A stretch of DNA of 64,000 nt from Streptomyces violens (lineage in GTDB: Bacteria; Actinomycetota; Actinomycetes; Streptomycetales; Streptomycetaceae): the NCBI RefSeq assembly GCF_000717745.1, contig NZ_JOBH01000006.1:408743-472742 (forward strand), given 5' to 3'. The notes below the pieces were generated by a model. It was given only the letters and a program-made list of their open reading frames with translations. It did not search any database and had not been told where the DNA came from. Shown one piece after another: positions 34,007 through 43,034 of this stretch (position 1 is the first letter of the stretch; each line of letters opens with the position of its first letter). The position numbers and the translations under genes are program-made.

Positions 34007-34017
34007 AACCGATGGTT
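34007..34017. promoter_or_regulatory. MarR autoregulatory palindrome over the start codon
   Basis: AACC-GAT-GGTT is a perfect 11-bp palindrome that includes the ATG (34012) of the MarR gene. A second symmetric element, GTTAAC, lies 6 bp further on. The divergent gap is only 16 bp, so an operator must sit here; occupancy would block both promoters. Confidence 0.5.
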
Positions 34018-34566
34018 CACCAGTTAACGAAACAAGCCGCACTCGCCGAGATCCGAAAGGCGCTGATCGCCGACATGCTGCCTCCCCCCTCCCGCGTCCG
34101 CGAGCAGTGGGCCGCGCACCATCCCGGGCTGGACACCTCGCCGATGGAGGTGGTGGCACTGCTCAAGCAGATCACGGCCCTGGTCGACCGCGCGGTCGAA
34201 CCGCTCTACGAGGGGGCGCCGCTCACCGCACCCGAGGTGGACCTGCTCATCCCGCTCCGGCACGCGGACGAGCCGGTGATCGCCCGCCGCCTCGCCGAGC
34301 ACATGAGCATCTCCCGGGCCGGCGCCAGCAAGGCGCTGGCCAAGCTGGAGAAGCGCGGCTTCATCGCCCGCACGCCGAACCCGGCGGACCGCCGCGCCGC
34401 CCTCGTCACCGTCACCCAGGCCGGCAAGGACGCCGTCGACGCGCTCTTCCCCCGCCAGCTCGCCATCGAAGCCGAGCTGCTGGAGGGCCTGGGCGAGGAC
34501 CGCGAACGCGTACTGGACGCCCTGGCCCGCCTCGCCGAGGTGCTCCAGCACGCCTCCCCGTCCTGA
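34012..34566 (+). CDS. MarR family transcriptional regulator
   Basis: 184 residues. Winged helix at about residues 70-140: LTAPEVDLLIPLRHA, VIARRLAEHMSISRAGASKA, LAKLEKRGFIARTPNPADRR (wing), AALVTVTQAGK. The N-terminal helix region (to about residue 60) is longer than in small MarR proteins. There is no ribosome site before the ATG and the promoter overlaps it, suggesting a leaderless message. It is expected to repress the divergent exporter until a ligand binds. Confidence 0.87.
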   Translation: MVHQLTKQAALAEIRKALIADMLPPPSRVREQWAAHHPGLDTSPMEVVALLKQITALVDRAVEPLYEGAPLTAPEVDLLIPLRHADEPVIARRLAEHMSISRAGASKALAKLEKRGFIARTPNPADRRAALVTVTQAGKDAVDALFPRQLAIEAELLEGLGEDRERVLDALARLAEVLQHASPS

Positions 34567-34588
34567 GCGAACCGAGGAGACACCCGCG

Positions 34589-34615
34589 TCCGGGGCGCGC
34601 TCAACCCGCCCCGGA
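34589..34615 (+). terminator. Hairpin terminator
   Basis: TCCGGGGCG, 9-base loop, CGCCCCGGA: a perfect stem 22 bp after the MarR stop and 12 bp before the convergent MmcQ/YjbR stop. Confidence 0.7.
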
Positions 34616-34627
34616 AACGGTGTCCGG

Positions 34628-34972
34628 TCAGCCCGCCCCCGAGACAGTGTCCAGAAGACGGCTCGGCGCGGCCTGCCGCCAGGAGTCCACGACGATGTCC
34701 CGCAGCTCGTCCAGGTCCTCCAGCGCGGCCGGCCGCACCCGCACCCAGGCGGAACTCGCCTCGTGCGGCGGCACCCAGAACTTCTCCGGCTCCGCCGCTA
34801 TCAGCTCTCCGCGCTCCAGGACGGGACATCGCACGGCGAACGAGGTCTCGTCGTCGGGGAGCGTGAGGTACATCTTCCCGGCGACCCGGAAGGTGGGCAT
34901 GCTCCAGGCTTCCTTCTCCACCGTCTCCGGCAGGGAGAGGGCGATCCGGCGTACGTCATCGGAGTCGGGCAT
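34628..34972 (-). CDS. MmcQ/YjbR family protein
   Basis: 114 residues, cytoplasmic. It has the YjbR-type fold features: an N-terminal helix (VRRIALSLPETVEKEAWSMP), TFRVAGKMYLTLPDDE, the FAVRCP strand, and the terminal LRDIVVDSWRQAAP. The family adopts a double-wing, DNA-binding-like fold but its cellular role is unknown. It is a single-gene unit. Confidence 0.8.
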   Translation of the reverse strand: MPDSDDVRRIALSLPETVEKEAWSMPTFRVAGKMYLTLPDDETSFAVRCPVLERGELIAAEPEKFWVPPHEASSAWVRVRPAALEDLDELRDIVVDSWRQAAPSRLLDTVSGAG

Positions 34973-35065
34973 GGGATCACCGTAAACCGCACCACTGACA
35001 TCGGCCCGCCGGAACGCCCGCCCGGCCGACCCGGCCGGCCGGAACAGCCCCTGCTCAAGCGGTGA

Positions 35066-35713
35066 TCAGCATCCGTTGAGCACCGACGACAGCGCACTCT
35101 TCTCGGCGGAGTCGACGCTCATCCCGTAGGAGTACTTCACCTGGACCCAGGCCCGCGCGTAGGTGCACTTGTAGGTGGTGCGGGAGGGCCACCAGGTGGC
35201 CGGGTCCTGGTCGCCCTTGGACTGGTTGACGTTGTCGGTGACGGCGAGCAGCTGCGGCCGCGTGAGGTCGTTCGCGAAGTTCTGCCGCTTGGCGGTGGTC
35301 CAGGCGTACGCGCCGGAGTCCCACGCCTCGGCGAGCGGCACGAGGTGGTCGATGTCGACATCGGAGGCGGCCGACCACGTGGCGCCGTCGTAGGGCGAGT
35401 ACCAGCTACCGCTGGTCGCGGCACAGGAGGAGTCCGTGACGACGTTCGTGCCATCGCGCTTGAGCACCGTCTCGCGGGTGTTGCACGCCCCGCTGATGGT
35501 GATCCAGTGCGGGAACAGGTCGCGGCTGTACCCGTCCCGCGAATGCTCAGCACCGACGCTGAGCGATGCCAGATACGAACGGGCGGTAGCGGCGCTCACC
35601 GGAGTGGGCAACGCGGCCTGCGCGGGGACGGTGCTGAAGAGAGTCAAGGCGGCGGTGGCAGCGGCCACCACACTCGTGGCGACGGCACCACGACGACGAA
35701 CGGATATGTGCAT
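35066..35713 (-). CDS. Secreted HNH-type nuclease (DUF1524/GmrSD C-terminal-like)
   Basis: 215 residues. A signal peptide (RRGAVATSVVAAATAALTLF, cleavage near AQA) precedes a nuclease domain of the DUF1524 type: DVDIDHLVPLAEAWDSGAY, where DH is the catalytic His region, then FANDLTRPQLLAVTDNVNQS and WWPSRTTYKCTYARAW. Four cysteines probably form two disulfides, consistent with export. It likely degrades extracellular DNA or RNA for nutrient recycling or competition. The ATG at 35713 has GGAGCG four bases upstream. Common as a solitary gene in Streptomyces. Confidence 0.85.
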   Translation of the reverse strand: MHISVRRRGAVATSVVAAATAALTLFSTVPAQAALPTPVSAATARSYLASLSVGAEHSRDGYSRDLFPHWITISGACNTRETVLKRDGTNVVTDSSCAATSGSWYSPYDGATWSAASDVDIDHLVPLAEAWDSGAYAWTTAKRQNFANDLTRPQLLAVTDNVNQSKGDQDPATWWPSRTTYKCTYARAWVQVKYSYGMSVDSAEKSALSSVLNGC

Positions 35714-35913
35714 GACACGCTCCACGTTCCGAGACGGACGACGGTGTTCCGAGCACAACAACTGCGGGGGAGTGGCGGGTTCATAGTGCTCCGCTTCCGT
35801 CTATGCGGGTAGACGCCGGAGGTGAAATCTGCGTGACTGCACGGCGGCACGCCGACACCACAGACCGACCCGCCTGAGAAGGGCCGGCGTCCCGCCCGTT
35901 GCCGCCCGCTGGG

Positions 35914-36561
35914 TCAGTTCTTCGGCTCGACAGCGCCGCTCCGGCCCGGCTCCAGGCCGCGGCGGAGCTGGTGCAGGCCACGACGGACGTGGCTCTTGAC
36001 CGTGCCGAGGGGCCAGCCAGTGCGTTCCGCGATCTGCGCCTGGGTGAGGTCGTCGTAGAAGGCCATGCGCAGCACCTGTTGTTGCGGCTCCGGCAGCCGG
36101 GCCAGCTCCCGGCTCACCAGTACGCGGTCGAGTGCCTCGTCCGGTCGGCCGATCGCCTCGTCGGCGGGCGACAGGGCCGAACCCGCCGCAACGATCAGCC
36201 GCGCCCGGCGCGTGCGTGCCGCCAACGTATCCGCGATCTTGTGCCGGGCGATCCCGATCAGCCACCCGGTGACCGGTCCGCGGCCCGCCCGGTACCGGTG
36301 CCGGTGCCGCCACACGGCGAGGAAGACCTGCTGGGTGACGTCTTCGGCCTCCTGCGAGTCGCCCAGCGCCCTCCGGGCCAGGGCGAGGACCAGCGGCTGC
36401 CAGCGGTGGTACGCGATGGCCAGGCACGCCTCGCTGCCCGCGGCGAGCCGGCGCACGAGTTCCTCGTCCGTGAGCGGGTCCGGCGTCGGGGCGTCTGTGG
36501 GCTGCGGATCGGGTGAGGGCTGCGGTGCCGGTCGGGGCGCGGCGGTACGGTCTGCGGACAT
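35914..36561 (-). CDS. ECF-type RNA polymerase sigma factor (LitS-like by context)
   Basis: 215 residues. A Pro/Ala-rich N-terminal tail of about 30 residues is followed by sigma region 2 (CLAIAYHRWQPLVLALARRA, DVTQQVFLAVWRHRHRYRAG, VTGWLIGIARHKIADTLAAR) and region 4 (LPEPQQQVLRMAFYDDLTQA, QIAERTGWPLGTVKSHVRRG). AGGAGG lies ten bases before the ATG at 36561. No anti-sigma gene is adjacent. It is divergent from a MerR-B12 regulator, the arrangement known for the light-responsive LitR/LitS pair of S. coelicolor. Carotenoid genes are not in the window, so the light link is inference. Confidence 0.85.
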   Translation of the reverse strand: MSADRTAAPRPAPQPSPDPQPTDAPTPDPLTDEELVRRLAAGSEACLAIAYHRWQPLVLALARRALGDSQEAEDVTQQVFLAVWRHRHRYRAGRGPVTGWLIGIARHKIADTLAARTRRARLIVAAGSALSPADEAIGRPDEALDRVLVSRELARLPEPQQQVLRMAFYDDLTQAQIAERTGWPLGTVKSHVRRGLHQLRRGLEPGRSGAVEPKN

Positions 36562-36666
36562 GACGGCTGCGCCTCCTGGCAAGGCCTGGCGGAACGGCGG
36601 CACCATCCTGAAAACGCTTCCTCCGTCCCGGCAACTCGCGTCGTTTGTGCGTCGTATGCTCGGCCC

Positions 36667-37659
36667 GTGGAGCGCGGACACACGGGTTCTGGTTCCGGTA
36701 CTGCGATGACGACGGGCGACCTCGCCAGGCGCCTCGGCGTCGCGCCCACCACCCTGCGCTCCTGGGAACGGCGTTACGGTCTCGGCCCCGCCGTGCGCCC
36801 CGAGGGACAGCACCGGCGCTGGACCCCGCAGGACGTCGCCGTACTGGAGGAGATGTGCCGCCTCACGTCCGCCGGCGTGCCCCCGGCCGAGGCCGCCCGT
36901 ATCGCCAAGCAATGGGCCACGTCAGCGAGTCGACGAGCTGAGCACGACGAGGGACAGCCCGCGCTCCCGGCTGCCTCCTTACGCAGCGCTCTGCGCCCCG
37001 GTGACGCGCGCCTGGAGTGCCGGGGCCTCATCCGCGCCGCCACCCGACTCGACGCCCCGGCGGTGTCCCACCGGTTGACGTCCCTCATCGACGCGCACGG
37101 GTTGGTCACGGCCTGGGAACAGGTGATGGTGCCGACCCTGCACGCCGTCGGCCGCAAATGGGAAACCACGTCCAGCGACCGCTACGTGGAGGCCGAACAC
37201 CTGCTGTCCTGGCACGTCTCCACAGCGCTCCGCCGTGTTACCGCACCCCCGACGCCGGGCGCCACGCCGCTGCTCCTGGCCTGCGTACCGGAGGAGCAGC
37301 ACACGCTGCCTCTCGAAGCGCTCAACGCCGCGCTCTCCGAACGCGGCCTGCCCACCCGTATGTTCGGCGCGGCAGTGCCTATAGATGCGCTCGCTGCGGC
37401 CGTACGGCGCACCGGGCCCCCGGCAATCGTCCTCTGGTCCCAGGTACGCGGCACCGCCGGCCAGCCCCTCGCCAGGCAGGTGGCCGCCACACGGTGGGGC
37501 ATGAGGGGCGCCCGCCGCCAGCCCGCCGTACTCCTCTGCGGCCCCGGCTGGACAGCAGGTCCCCCGCCGGCAGGAATGCGGCACCCCCTCACCCTGCACG
37601 ACGCCCTCACGGCCCTGACGCAACTCCACGAGGCCAACAGCCCCGCGCCGACCAACTAG
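36667..37659 (+). CDS. MerR-family regulator with cobalamin-binding domain (LitR-like)
   Basis: 330 residues from GTG 36667 (ATG 36706 is an alternative; neither has a good ribosome site). MerR winged HTH at about residues 14-80 (TTGDLARRLGVAPTTLRSWE, RRYGLGPAVRPEGQHRRW). Then the B12-binding region of the CarH/LitR type: helical cap (RLTSLIDAHGLVTAWEQVMV, PTLHAVGRKWETTSSDRYVE, AEHLLSWHVSTALRR) and Rossmann part (PLLLACVPEEQHTLPLEALN, SERGLPTRMFG). The Rossmann part lacks a clear DxHxxG, as in Streptomyces LitR homologues, so B12 may be bound without the lower-ligand histidine. Codon 105 is TTA (36979-36981). It is divergent from the ECF sigma gene and probably its repressor. Confidence 0.82.
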   Translation: MERGHTGSGSGTAMTTGDLARRLGVAPTTLRSWERRYGLGPAVRPEGQHRRWTPQDVAVLEEMCRLTSAGVPPAEAARIAKQWATSASRRAEHDEGQPALPAASLRSALRPGDARLECRGLIRAATRLDAPAVSHRLTSLIDAHGLVTAWEQVMVPTLHAVGRKWETTSSDRYVEAEHLLSWHVSTALRRVTAPPTPGATPLLLACVPEEQHTLPLEALNAALSERGLPTRMFGAAVPIDALAAAVRRTGPPAIVLWSQVRGTAGQPLARQVAATRWGMRGARRQPAVLLCGPGWTAGPPPAGMRHPLTLHDALTALTQLHEANSPAPTN

Positions 37660-37700
37660 TCACGCCGGCCGACCGGTCGTGTCGACGCACTTCCGGGGTG

Positions 37701-37738
37701 CGCCGTCCCCGTCCGGCAATGCCAGGACGGGGACGGCG
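37701..37738. terminator. Bidirectional hairpin terminator
   Basis: CGCCGTCCCCGTCC, loop of 10, GGACGGGGACGGCG: a perfect 14-bp stem between the convergent LitR-like and L,D-transpeptidase genes. Confidence 0.85.
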
Positions 37739-37748
37739 ATGGACAACG

Positions 37749-38468
37749 TCAGGTGCCGGCCTTGCGCCCGTAGACGTACACCTCGTCGCCCGTCTTCAGC
37801 AGCTTCCAGTAGCTCTTCGCGTCAGCGGGCCGCATGTTGACGCAGCCGTGCGAGCCGGGTGCCGACCACACGCTGCCGTCGATGGCATGGAACGCCTCGC
37901 CGCCGTCGAAGAACTGGCTGTACGGCATCGGCACGTCGTACAGCGAGGAGACGTGGTCCTTGTGACGCCAGTAGACCTGGTGCAGTCCGGTGCGCGTCTC
38001 GTGCTTGTTCCGCCCTGTGCGTACCGGCACGGGGCCCTTGACGAGCTTGCGGCCGTCCTGGATCCAGCTGATCTGCCGGGTCAGGTCCACGCACGCGATG
38101 CGGCCTTTGTTCACGGGGCAGTTGCCCGCCCGATTGGGGTTCTTCCCTGCGGCCCGCTGCTGCTTCACGACCTTCATCACGTTCCAGGTGACCGGCCCCG
38201 CGTATCCGTACTGCGGGTAAATGCCGTGCGCACGCTGGAAATCCCGGATCGCGCGGCAGTCGCCGACCGACTGTCTGCCGTCGGCCTTCCGCCCGAGAAA
38301 CCTCTCGGCCGCTTTCTGGTACGGCCCCTGCAGGCCACCGCACCAGGAACCGGAGGCGGCGTGTGCGGGCGCCGACTGCAGCCCGACCACTAAGAGCGGC
38401 GACAGCAACCCGGCCGCCGCCGCGTAAACAGCCCCGCGTCTTCCGCGAGATATTCGACTACTCGTCAT
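37749..38468 (-). CDS. L,D-transpeptidase (YkuD) with peptidoglycan-binding-like N domain
   Basis: 239 residues. A basic n-region and signal sequence (GAVYAAAAGLLSPLL, cleavage near AHA) is followed by a peptidoglycan-binding-like domain (CGGLQGPYQKAAERFLG, RAIRDFQRAHGIYPQYGYAG) and a YkuD catalytic domain with HAIDG and GSHGCVNMR, where His and Cys are catalytic. It forms 3-3 crosslinks in peptidoglycan. No Ig-like domains or lipobox, so it differs from the Ldt lipoproteins of the genus. Codon 26 is TTA (38391-38393), so expression should need bldA and may be linked to aerial growth. Confidence 0.87.
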   Translation of the reverse strand: MTSSRISRGRRGAVYAAAAGLLSPLLVVGLQSAPAHAASGSWCGGLQGPYQKAAERFLGRKADGRQSVGDCRAIRDFQRAHGIYPQYGYAGPVTWNVMKVVKQQRAAGKNPNRAGNCPVNKGRIACVDLTRQISWIQDGRKLVKGPVPVRTGRNKHETRTGLHQVYWRHKDHVSSLYDVPMPYSQFFDGGEAFHAIDGSVWSAPGSHGCVNMRPADAKSYWKLLKTGDEVYVYGRKAGT

Positions 38469-38670
38469 GGACCACCGCTTCCGTCTCGACGCCGTCCAGG
38501 GCGTCCGCCAATGGGTGATTGCGCCGCATGAGGCCACGAACACCTCATGAGTCCCGCACTTCCTCAGATTAGACGCCAATCAGCCACCAAAACCGGCGAT
38601 TACCGAACAACAGGCCCCGGTGGTGGCCATGATCGGTGGTGCGGCACCTCGGTGACCACGGCTACGGGGC
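38469..38670. other. Intergenic region with no gene
   Basis: About 200 bp upstream of the L,D-transpeptidase. It continues as non-functional sequence through a PadR-like fragment up to the sigma-factor start at 39099. No operator was recognised. Confidence 0.4.
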
Positions 38671-38919
38671 GTCTACCACTACGAGGTGACGGCGCGTCTT
38701 GCCGAACAGGGCCTGGAGGCCGCCAGCGGCTCGATCTACCCGGCCCTGGCCGCGGCCCTGAACTTCCAGACGGTCGCCTTCCGTCCCGTCTGCCTGCTGG
38801 TCCTTTTCCTGTTCGTACTGGGTGTCGCGCTGGTACGCCTACGAGTGGTCGTCCACACCCCGGACACCCCGGACACCGTGGACACCCCGGACATCGCGGC
38901 AGCAACCGTAAGTGCCTGA
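38671..38919 (+). pseudogene. PadR-family regulator fragment
   Basis: The frame reads VYHYEVTARLAEQGLEAASG then SIYPALAAAL. This matches the recognition-helix/wing area of PadR repressors (GYEL...RLxxxGL...G(T/S)(I/L)YPxLxxL). The first HTH helices are missing and the sequence after ALAAAL runs into an unrelated hydrophobic stretch (PVCLLVLFLFVLGVALVRL) and a PDTPDT repeat before the stop. It is best read as a truncated gene joined to a fragment of a membrane-protein gene, and is probably inactive. Confidence 0.5.
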
Positions 38920-39098
38920 CCGCGTCCAAGAGGATGTGTTTACCGCCCGCACTGTCGGGCAGGCAGAAAATCACGTGCTTCGGACTTGTAGGCACGCCCC
39001 GTGGGAGAAGTGGCTTCCTGTCGGGCGCGTCTGGCTGGTCGCTGCTCCGCCCACGGACCCGGCAAGAAGAGTGTCGAGGACCAGGGAGAGCCAGGACC

Positions 39099-40157
39099 AT
39101 GCTCAGCACGTCCCCCACAATCACGAACACGTCTACGGCCACCGACGAGCCCCAGAGCACGAACCGGACCGAGATTCCGGCCGAGATTCAGGCCGAGGTC
39201 CAGGCCGAGTTTCAGAACGAGGACACGCGCCCCGCGCAGGAACCGGCGGCGGCCGAGACCACCGTGGCGCGGCGCTCCACCGCCCGTCGCCACGGGGAGA
39301 CGTCCCGTACTCGCCCGCCGGGCAAGCCCGCCCGCCGGACTCGCCGGCAGCGCGAGACCACCCCCACCCCTCGCCGCCGTGGCCGGCACCCGCACCACGA
39401 CGCCCCGGACACGGAAGCCGACTTCCGCCGCCTGGCCGCCCTGCCCGACGGCCCCGAGCGCGAGGACCTCGCCCAGCGGCTGGTCTGCGCGTGGATGCCG
39501 ATGGCCGAGCGCCTCGCGCTGCGCTTCCGCAACCGCGGCGAGACGGTCGAGGACCTGCAGCAGATCGCGGCCCTTGGCCTGGTGAAGGCCGTTAACGGTT
39601 ACGATCCGGAACACGGCACCGCCTTCGAGAGCTACGCCATTCCCACCGTCACCGGCGAGATCAAGCGGCACTTCCGCGACAACCTGTGGGGAGTGCACGT
39701 ACCGCGCCGCGTACAGGAGCTGCGTAATCGGGTACGCACCGCCCGGCAGGAACTCACCCGCAGCGTGGACGACCACGGCCCCTCCCACCAGGAGATCGCC
39801 GAGCACACCGGGATGACCGAGGAAGAGGTCCGGCTCGGCAGCCAGGCCCTGGAGAGCTTCACCACGCTGTCCCTGGACGCCGAACTGACCGGCGCCGAGG
39901 ACGGTTACTCGCTCCAGGACACGCTCGGGGAGACCGAGCCCGGGTTCGATCTGGTCATCGACCGCCAGACGGTCAAGCCCGAGCTGGAGGCCCTTCCGGA
40001 GCGCGACCGGGAGATCCTCTACATGCGGTTCTTCCGCGACATGACCCAGAGCCGCATAGCCGAACACTTCGGGATGTCGCAGATGCATGTCTCCCGCCTC
40101 ATCTCCCGCGCCTGCCGCCGCCTCGCCACACGAGTCGGCGCCCCCGCCCCTCAGTGA
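39099..40157 (+). CDS. SigB/SigF-family RNA polymerase sigma factor with extended N terminus
   Basis: 352 residues; typical family members are about 270. The first ~105 residues are low complexity: an acidic heptad-like AE/Q segment (TEIPAEIQAEVQAEFQNED) then Arg/Thr/Pro-rich basic sequence. Sigma core: region 2 (RLVCAWMPMAERLALRFRNR, VEDLQQIAALGLVKAVNGYD, ESYAIPTVTGEIKRHFRDN), region 3 (VHVPRRVQELRNRVR, SHQEIAEHTGMTEEEVRLGS) and region 4 (LPERDREILYMRFFRDMTQS, RIAEHFGMSQMHVSRLI). These are stress/sporulation sigma factors controlled by anti-sigma kinases, not encoded adjacent here. A possible self-type promoter GTTT-N15-GGGCAG lies at 38937-38961. ATG 39099 follows AGGGAGAG. Confidence 0.9.
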   Translation: MLSTSPTITNTSTATDEPQSTNRTEIPAEIQAEVQAEFQNEDTRPAQEPAAAETTVARRSTARRHGETSRTRPPGKPARRTRRQRETTPTPRRRGRHPHHDAPDTEADFRRLAALPDGPEREDLAQRLVCAWMPMAERLALRFRNRGETVEDLQQIAALGLVKAVNGYDPEHGTAFESYAIPTVTGEIKRHFRDNLWGVHVPRRVQELRNRVRTARQELTRSVDDHGPSHQEIAEHTGMTEEEVRLGSQALESFTTLSLDAELTGAEDGYSLQDTLGETEPGFDLVIDRQTVKPELEALPERDREILYMRFFRDMTQSRIAEHFGMSQMHVSRLISRACRRLATRVGAPAPQ

Positions 40158-40341
40158 GGCAGGGGCCCGGCCCGGCCGTCCGGCCGTTGTCAGTGGTCGC
40201 CGCTAGCGTGTTTCCCATGCGCACCGAACCGGCGGATGTTCCGTCGTTTCGGCGCCGGCCCGGACGGCCGGCGGCGGGCGCACCGGTGGTCTGCCGACCG
40301 GACACCCGCCATCCACCGCGGAGTTGCGAGGAGCCAGGGAA

Positions 40342-40944
40342 ATGCGAATCGTACTGAGTGACTTCATGAGCCTCGACGGCGTCGTCCAGGCCCCCGGCGG
40401 GGAGAAGGAGGACACCGACGGCGGTTTCGCCCACGGTGGGTGGTCCATGCAGTACTTCGACCCGGAGAGCATGGGCGCCGCGATCGACGAAACCATGTCG
40501 GCCACGGAGGCGCTCCTGTTCGGGCGGCGCACGTGGCAGGGCATGGCCGCCGCCTGGCCCGAACGGGCCGGGGACCCCTTCGCCGACCGCATGAACGAGA
40601 TCACCAAGTACGTCGTCTCGGAGACCCTGTCGCCGTCGGACCTGTCGTGGCACAACTCGAATCTGGTGCGGCCCGGTGACCTCCTCGACACCGTCGCCGG
40701 ACTGCGCGCCAAGCAGGGCGGCGCCGTACAGGTCATGGGCAGCCCGAGCCTCGCTCGCACCCTGATCGAGAACGACCTGGTCGACGAGTACCGGCTGATG
40801 ATCGAGCCGGTACTCCTCGGCGGCGGCAAGCGCCTCTTCCCGGAAGACGGACAGGCCCGCCCGCTGGAACTGATCTCGTCCACCACCGCTGCGACCGGCA
40901 CCCAAATCTGCGTCTTCCGCCCGGCGGGCCCCCGCCCGGCATAA
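40342..40944 (+). CDS. Dihydrofolate reductase family protein (RibD C-terminal fold)
   Basis: 200 residues with GAGGAG twelve bases before the ATG. Features of the RibD_C/DHFR-like fold: MRIVLSDFMSLDGVVQAPGG, LLFGRRTWQGMAAAWP, KYVVSETL, GGAVQVMGSPSLARTLIEND, and LVDEYRLMIEPVLLGGGKRL. It binds NADPH by family analogy; the true substrate of these stand-alone paralogues is unknown. A monocistronic unit. Confidence 0.85.
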   Translation: MRIVLSDFMSLDGVVQAPGGEKEDTDGGFAHGGWSMQYFDPESMGAAIDETMSATEALLFGRRTWQGMAAAWPERAGDPFADRMNEITKYVVSETLSPSDLSWHNSNLVRPGDLLDTVAGLRAKQGGAVQVMGSPSLARTLIENDLVDEYRLMIEPVLLGGGKRLFPEDGQARPLELISSTTAATGTQICVFRPAGPRPA

Positions 40945-41333
40945 GGACAGAGCTGCTGCCCGGCCGATCATCCCCTCAGCTGATGACGATCCCCGCTTCA
41001 TCCGGATGATTTTCCCTCCGGGAAACACGGCGACATGGCTGTGTACCGACCCGTAGGGCCGCAGGTGCTGGCAGGATGGCGTCGCCGGATTTGCAGAGGT
41101 ACTCGGTACCGTTCGACGCTCGGGTATCAATGGAAATGCCGACCTGCGGCGAAACGCAACCGAGGCCGGAGGAGGCCCGGAACGGGCCATAGGCAAGCCG
41201 GCGAAAGTGCAGGAACAGTTCGTGGAAAGGCCGTGCCCGGACCGCGGACAGGACACGAGCAAGTGCAAGTCAGTCAAGTCATCAACCGCGGCGTGGACCA
41301 CGTGCCTACGAGTGCCGAAGGAAAATCACAGCG
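40945..41333. other. Upstream region of the catalase gene
   Basis: 389 bp with no gene. A perfect symmetric element TTTCCC-TCC-GGGAAA lies at 41011-41025 and may be an operator or short hairpin. The remaining sequence is an AT-richer leader up to GGAAAATCACAGCG before the catalase ATG. Confidence 0.45.
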
Positions 41334-42992
41334 ATGACAGATGTGGCAAGCCAGGGACCCGCAGCTGACGACGACCGTCCGGTGCTCACCAACCGGCAGG
41401 GTCATCCGGTCTACGACAATCAGAATCAGCGGACGGTCGGCGCGCGCGGGCCGGCCACGCTGGAGAACTACCAGTTCCTCGAGAAGATCAGCCACTTCGA
41501 CCGGGAGCGCATTCCCGAGCGAGTGGTCCACGCGCGGGGCGTGACCGCGTACGGCTACTTCGAGAGCTACGGCGGCTGGGGCGACGAGCCGATCAGCCGG
41601 TACACCAGGGCAAAGCTGTTCCAGGAGCGCGGGAAGCGCACCGATGTGGCCGTACGTTTCTCGACGGTGATCGGTGGCCGGGACTCGTCCGAGGCGGCCC
41701 GTGACCCGCGTGGTTTCGCGGTGAAGTTCTACACCGAGGCCGGCAACTGGGATCTCGTCGGCAACAATCTCGGTGTGTTCTTCATCCGGGACGCCATCAA
41801 GTTCCCGGATGTCATCCACGCCCTCAAGCCCGATCCCGTATCGCACGAACAGAAGCCGGCCCGGATCTTCGACTTCATGTCGCAGACGCCGGAGTCGATG
41901 CACATGCTGGTGAATCTGTTCAGCCCGCGTGGAATTCCCGCCGACTATCGCCACATGCAGGGCTTCGGCGTGAACACGTACAAGTGGGTGAACGAGGAGG
42001 GAAAGACCGTCCTCGTGAAATACCACTGGATGCCCAAGCAGGGTGTCCGCAGCATGACCGAGGAAGACGCGGCCAATGTGCAGGCCGGGGAGCTGGGCCA
42101 CGCGACGAAGGACCTGTACGAAGCGGTCCGGCGGGGCGAGTACCCCGAATGGGAACTGCTCGTACAGATGATGGACGACCACGAGCACCCCGAGCTCGAT
42201 TTCGACCCGCTGGACGACACCAAGACCTGGCCGGAGCAGGAATTCCCGCCCAAGCCGGTCGGTCGAATGGTCCTCAACCGAATGCCGGACAATTATTTCG
42301 CCGAGAACGAGCAGATCTCCTTCGGCACCGGCGTCCTCGTCGACGGCCTGGACTTCTCCGACGACAAGATGCTCGTCGGGCGGACGTTCTCGTACAGCGA
42401 CACCCAGCGCTACCGCGTCGGCCCGAACTACCTCCAGCTCCCGGTCAACCGCGCCAAGAACGCCACCGTGCACACCAACCAGCGCGACGGCCTGATGACG
42501 TACGAGCAGGACCCGCACGCGGCGAACCCGGAGGTCAACTACGAGCCGTCGATCACCGGCGGACTGCACGAGGCCCAGTACCCGACCCACGACGAGCAGG
42601 GGCCCGAGATCCGCGGCCGGCTGACCCGCAAGCGCATCCCGCGGACCAACGACTACATGCAGGCGGGCCAGCGGTATCTCCTGATGGAGGACTGGGAGCG
42701 CGACGACCTCGTGAAGAACTTCGTCGACCTGATCTCCCAGTGCGACCGCGCGGTGCAGGAGCGGATGGTCTGGCACTTCCTCCTGGTCGAGAACGATCTC
42801 GGCCTTCGGGTGGGCAAGGGCCTCGGCATCAGCCCCCAGGACGTGGCCGGCCTGCAGCCACTGGCCGGCCAGGACCTGTCGGACGAGGACCGCAAGCGGC
42901 TGTCGAACCTCGGCAACAATCCGCCGCGGGACGTCGCCGGTCTCACCATGACGCACTGCGTCCCTGATGAGCGGCATACGGTCACGCGCTGA
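41334..42992 (+). CDS. Monofunctional haem catalase
   Basis: 552 residues, clade 3-like with a C-terminal tail. Motifs: catalytic His in [40 protein letters not shown], the distal Asn in [17 protein letters not shown], and the proximal haem-ligand region [15 protein letters not shown] with the Tyr ligand. It converts hydrogen peroxide to water and oxygen in the cytoplasm. There is no large C-terminal flavodoxin-like domain, so it is a small-subunit catalase. It is downstream of a stress sigma-factor gene, which may drive it; inference. Confidence 0.95.
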   Translation: MTDVASQGPAADDDRPVLTNRQGHPVYDNQNQRTVGARGPATLENYQFLEKISHFDRERIPERVVHARGVTAYGYFESYGGWGDEPISRYTRAKLFQERGKRTDVAVRFSTVIGGRDSSEAARDPRGFAVKFYTEAGNWDLVGNNLGVFFIRDAIKFPDVIHALKPDPVSHEQKPARIFDFMSQTPESMHMLVNLFSPRGIPADYRHMQGFGVNTYKWVNEEGKTVLVKYHWMPKQGVRSMTEEDAANVQAGELGHATKDLYEAVRRGEYPEWELLVQMMDDHEHPELDFDPLDDTKTWPEQEFPPKPVGRMVLNRMPDNYFAENEQISFGTGVLVDGLDFSDDKMLVGRTFSYSDTQRYRVGPNYLQLPVNRAKNATVHTNQRDGLMTYEQDPHAANPEVNYEPSITGGLHEAQYPTHDEQGPEIRGRLTRKRIPRTNDYMQAGQRYLLMEDWERDDLVKNFVDLISQCDRAVQERMVWHFLLVENDLGLRVGKGLGISPQDVAGLQPLAGQDLSDEDRKRLSNLGNNPPRDVAGLTMTHCVPDERHTVTR

Positions 42993-43034
42993 GCGGTACC
43001 TGCGCCACGAGGGCGCCCGAGGTCATGACCGGCG

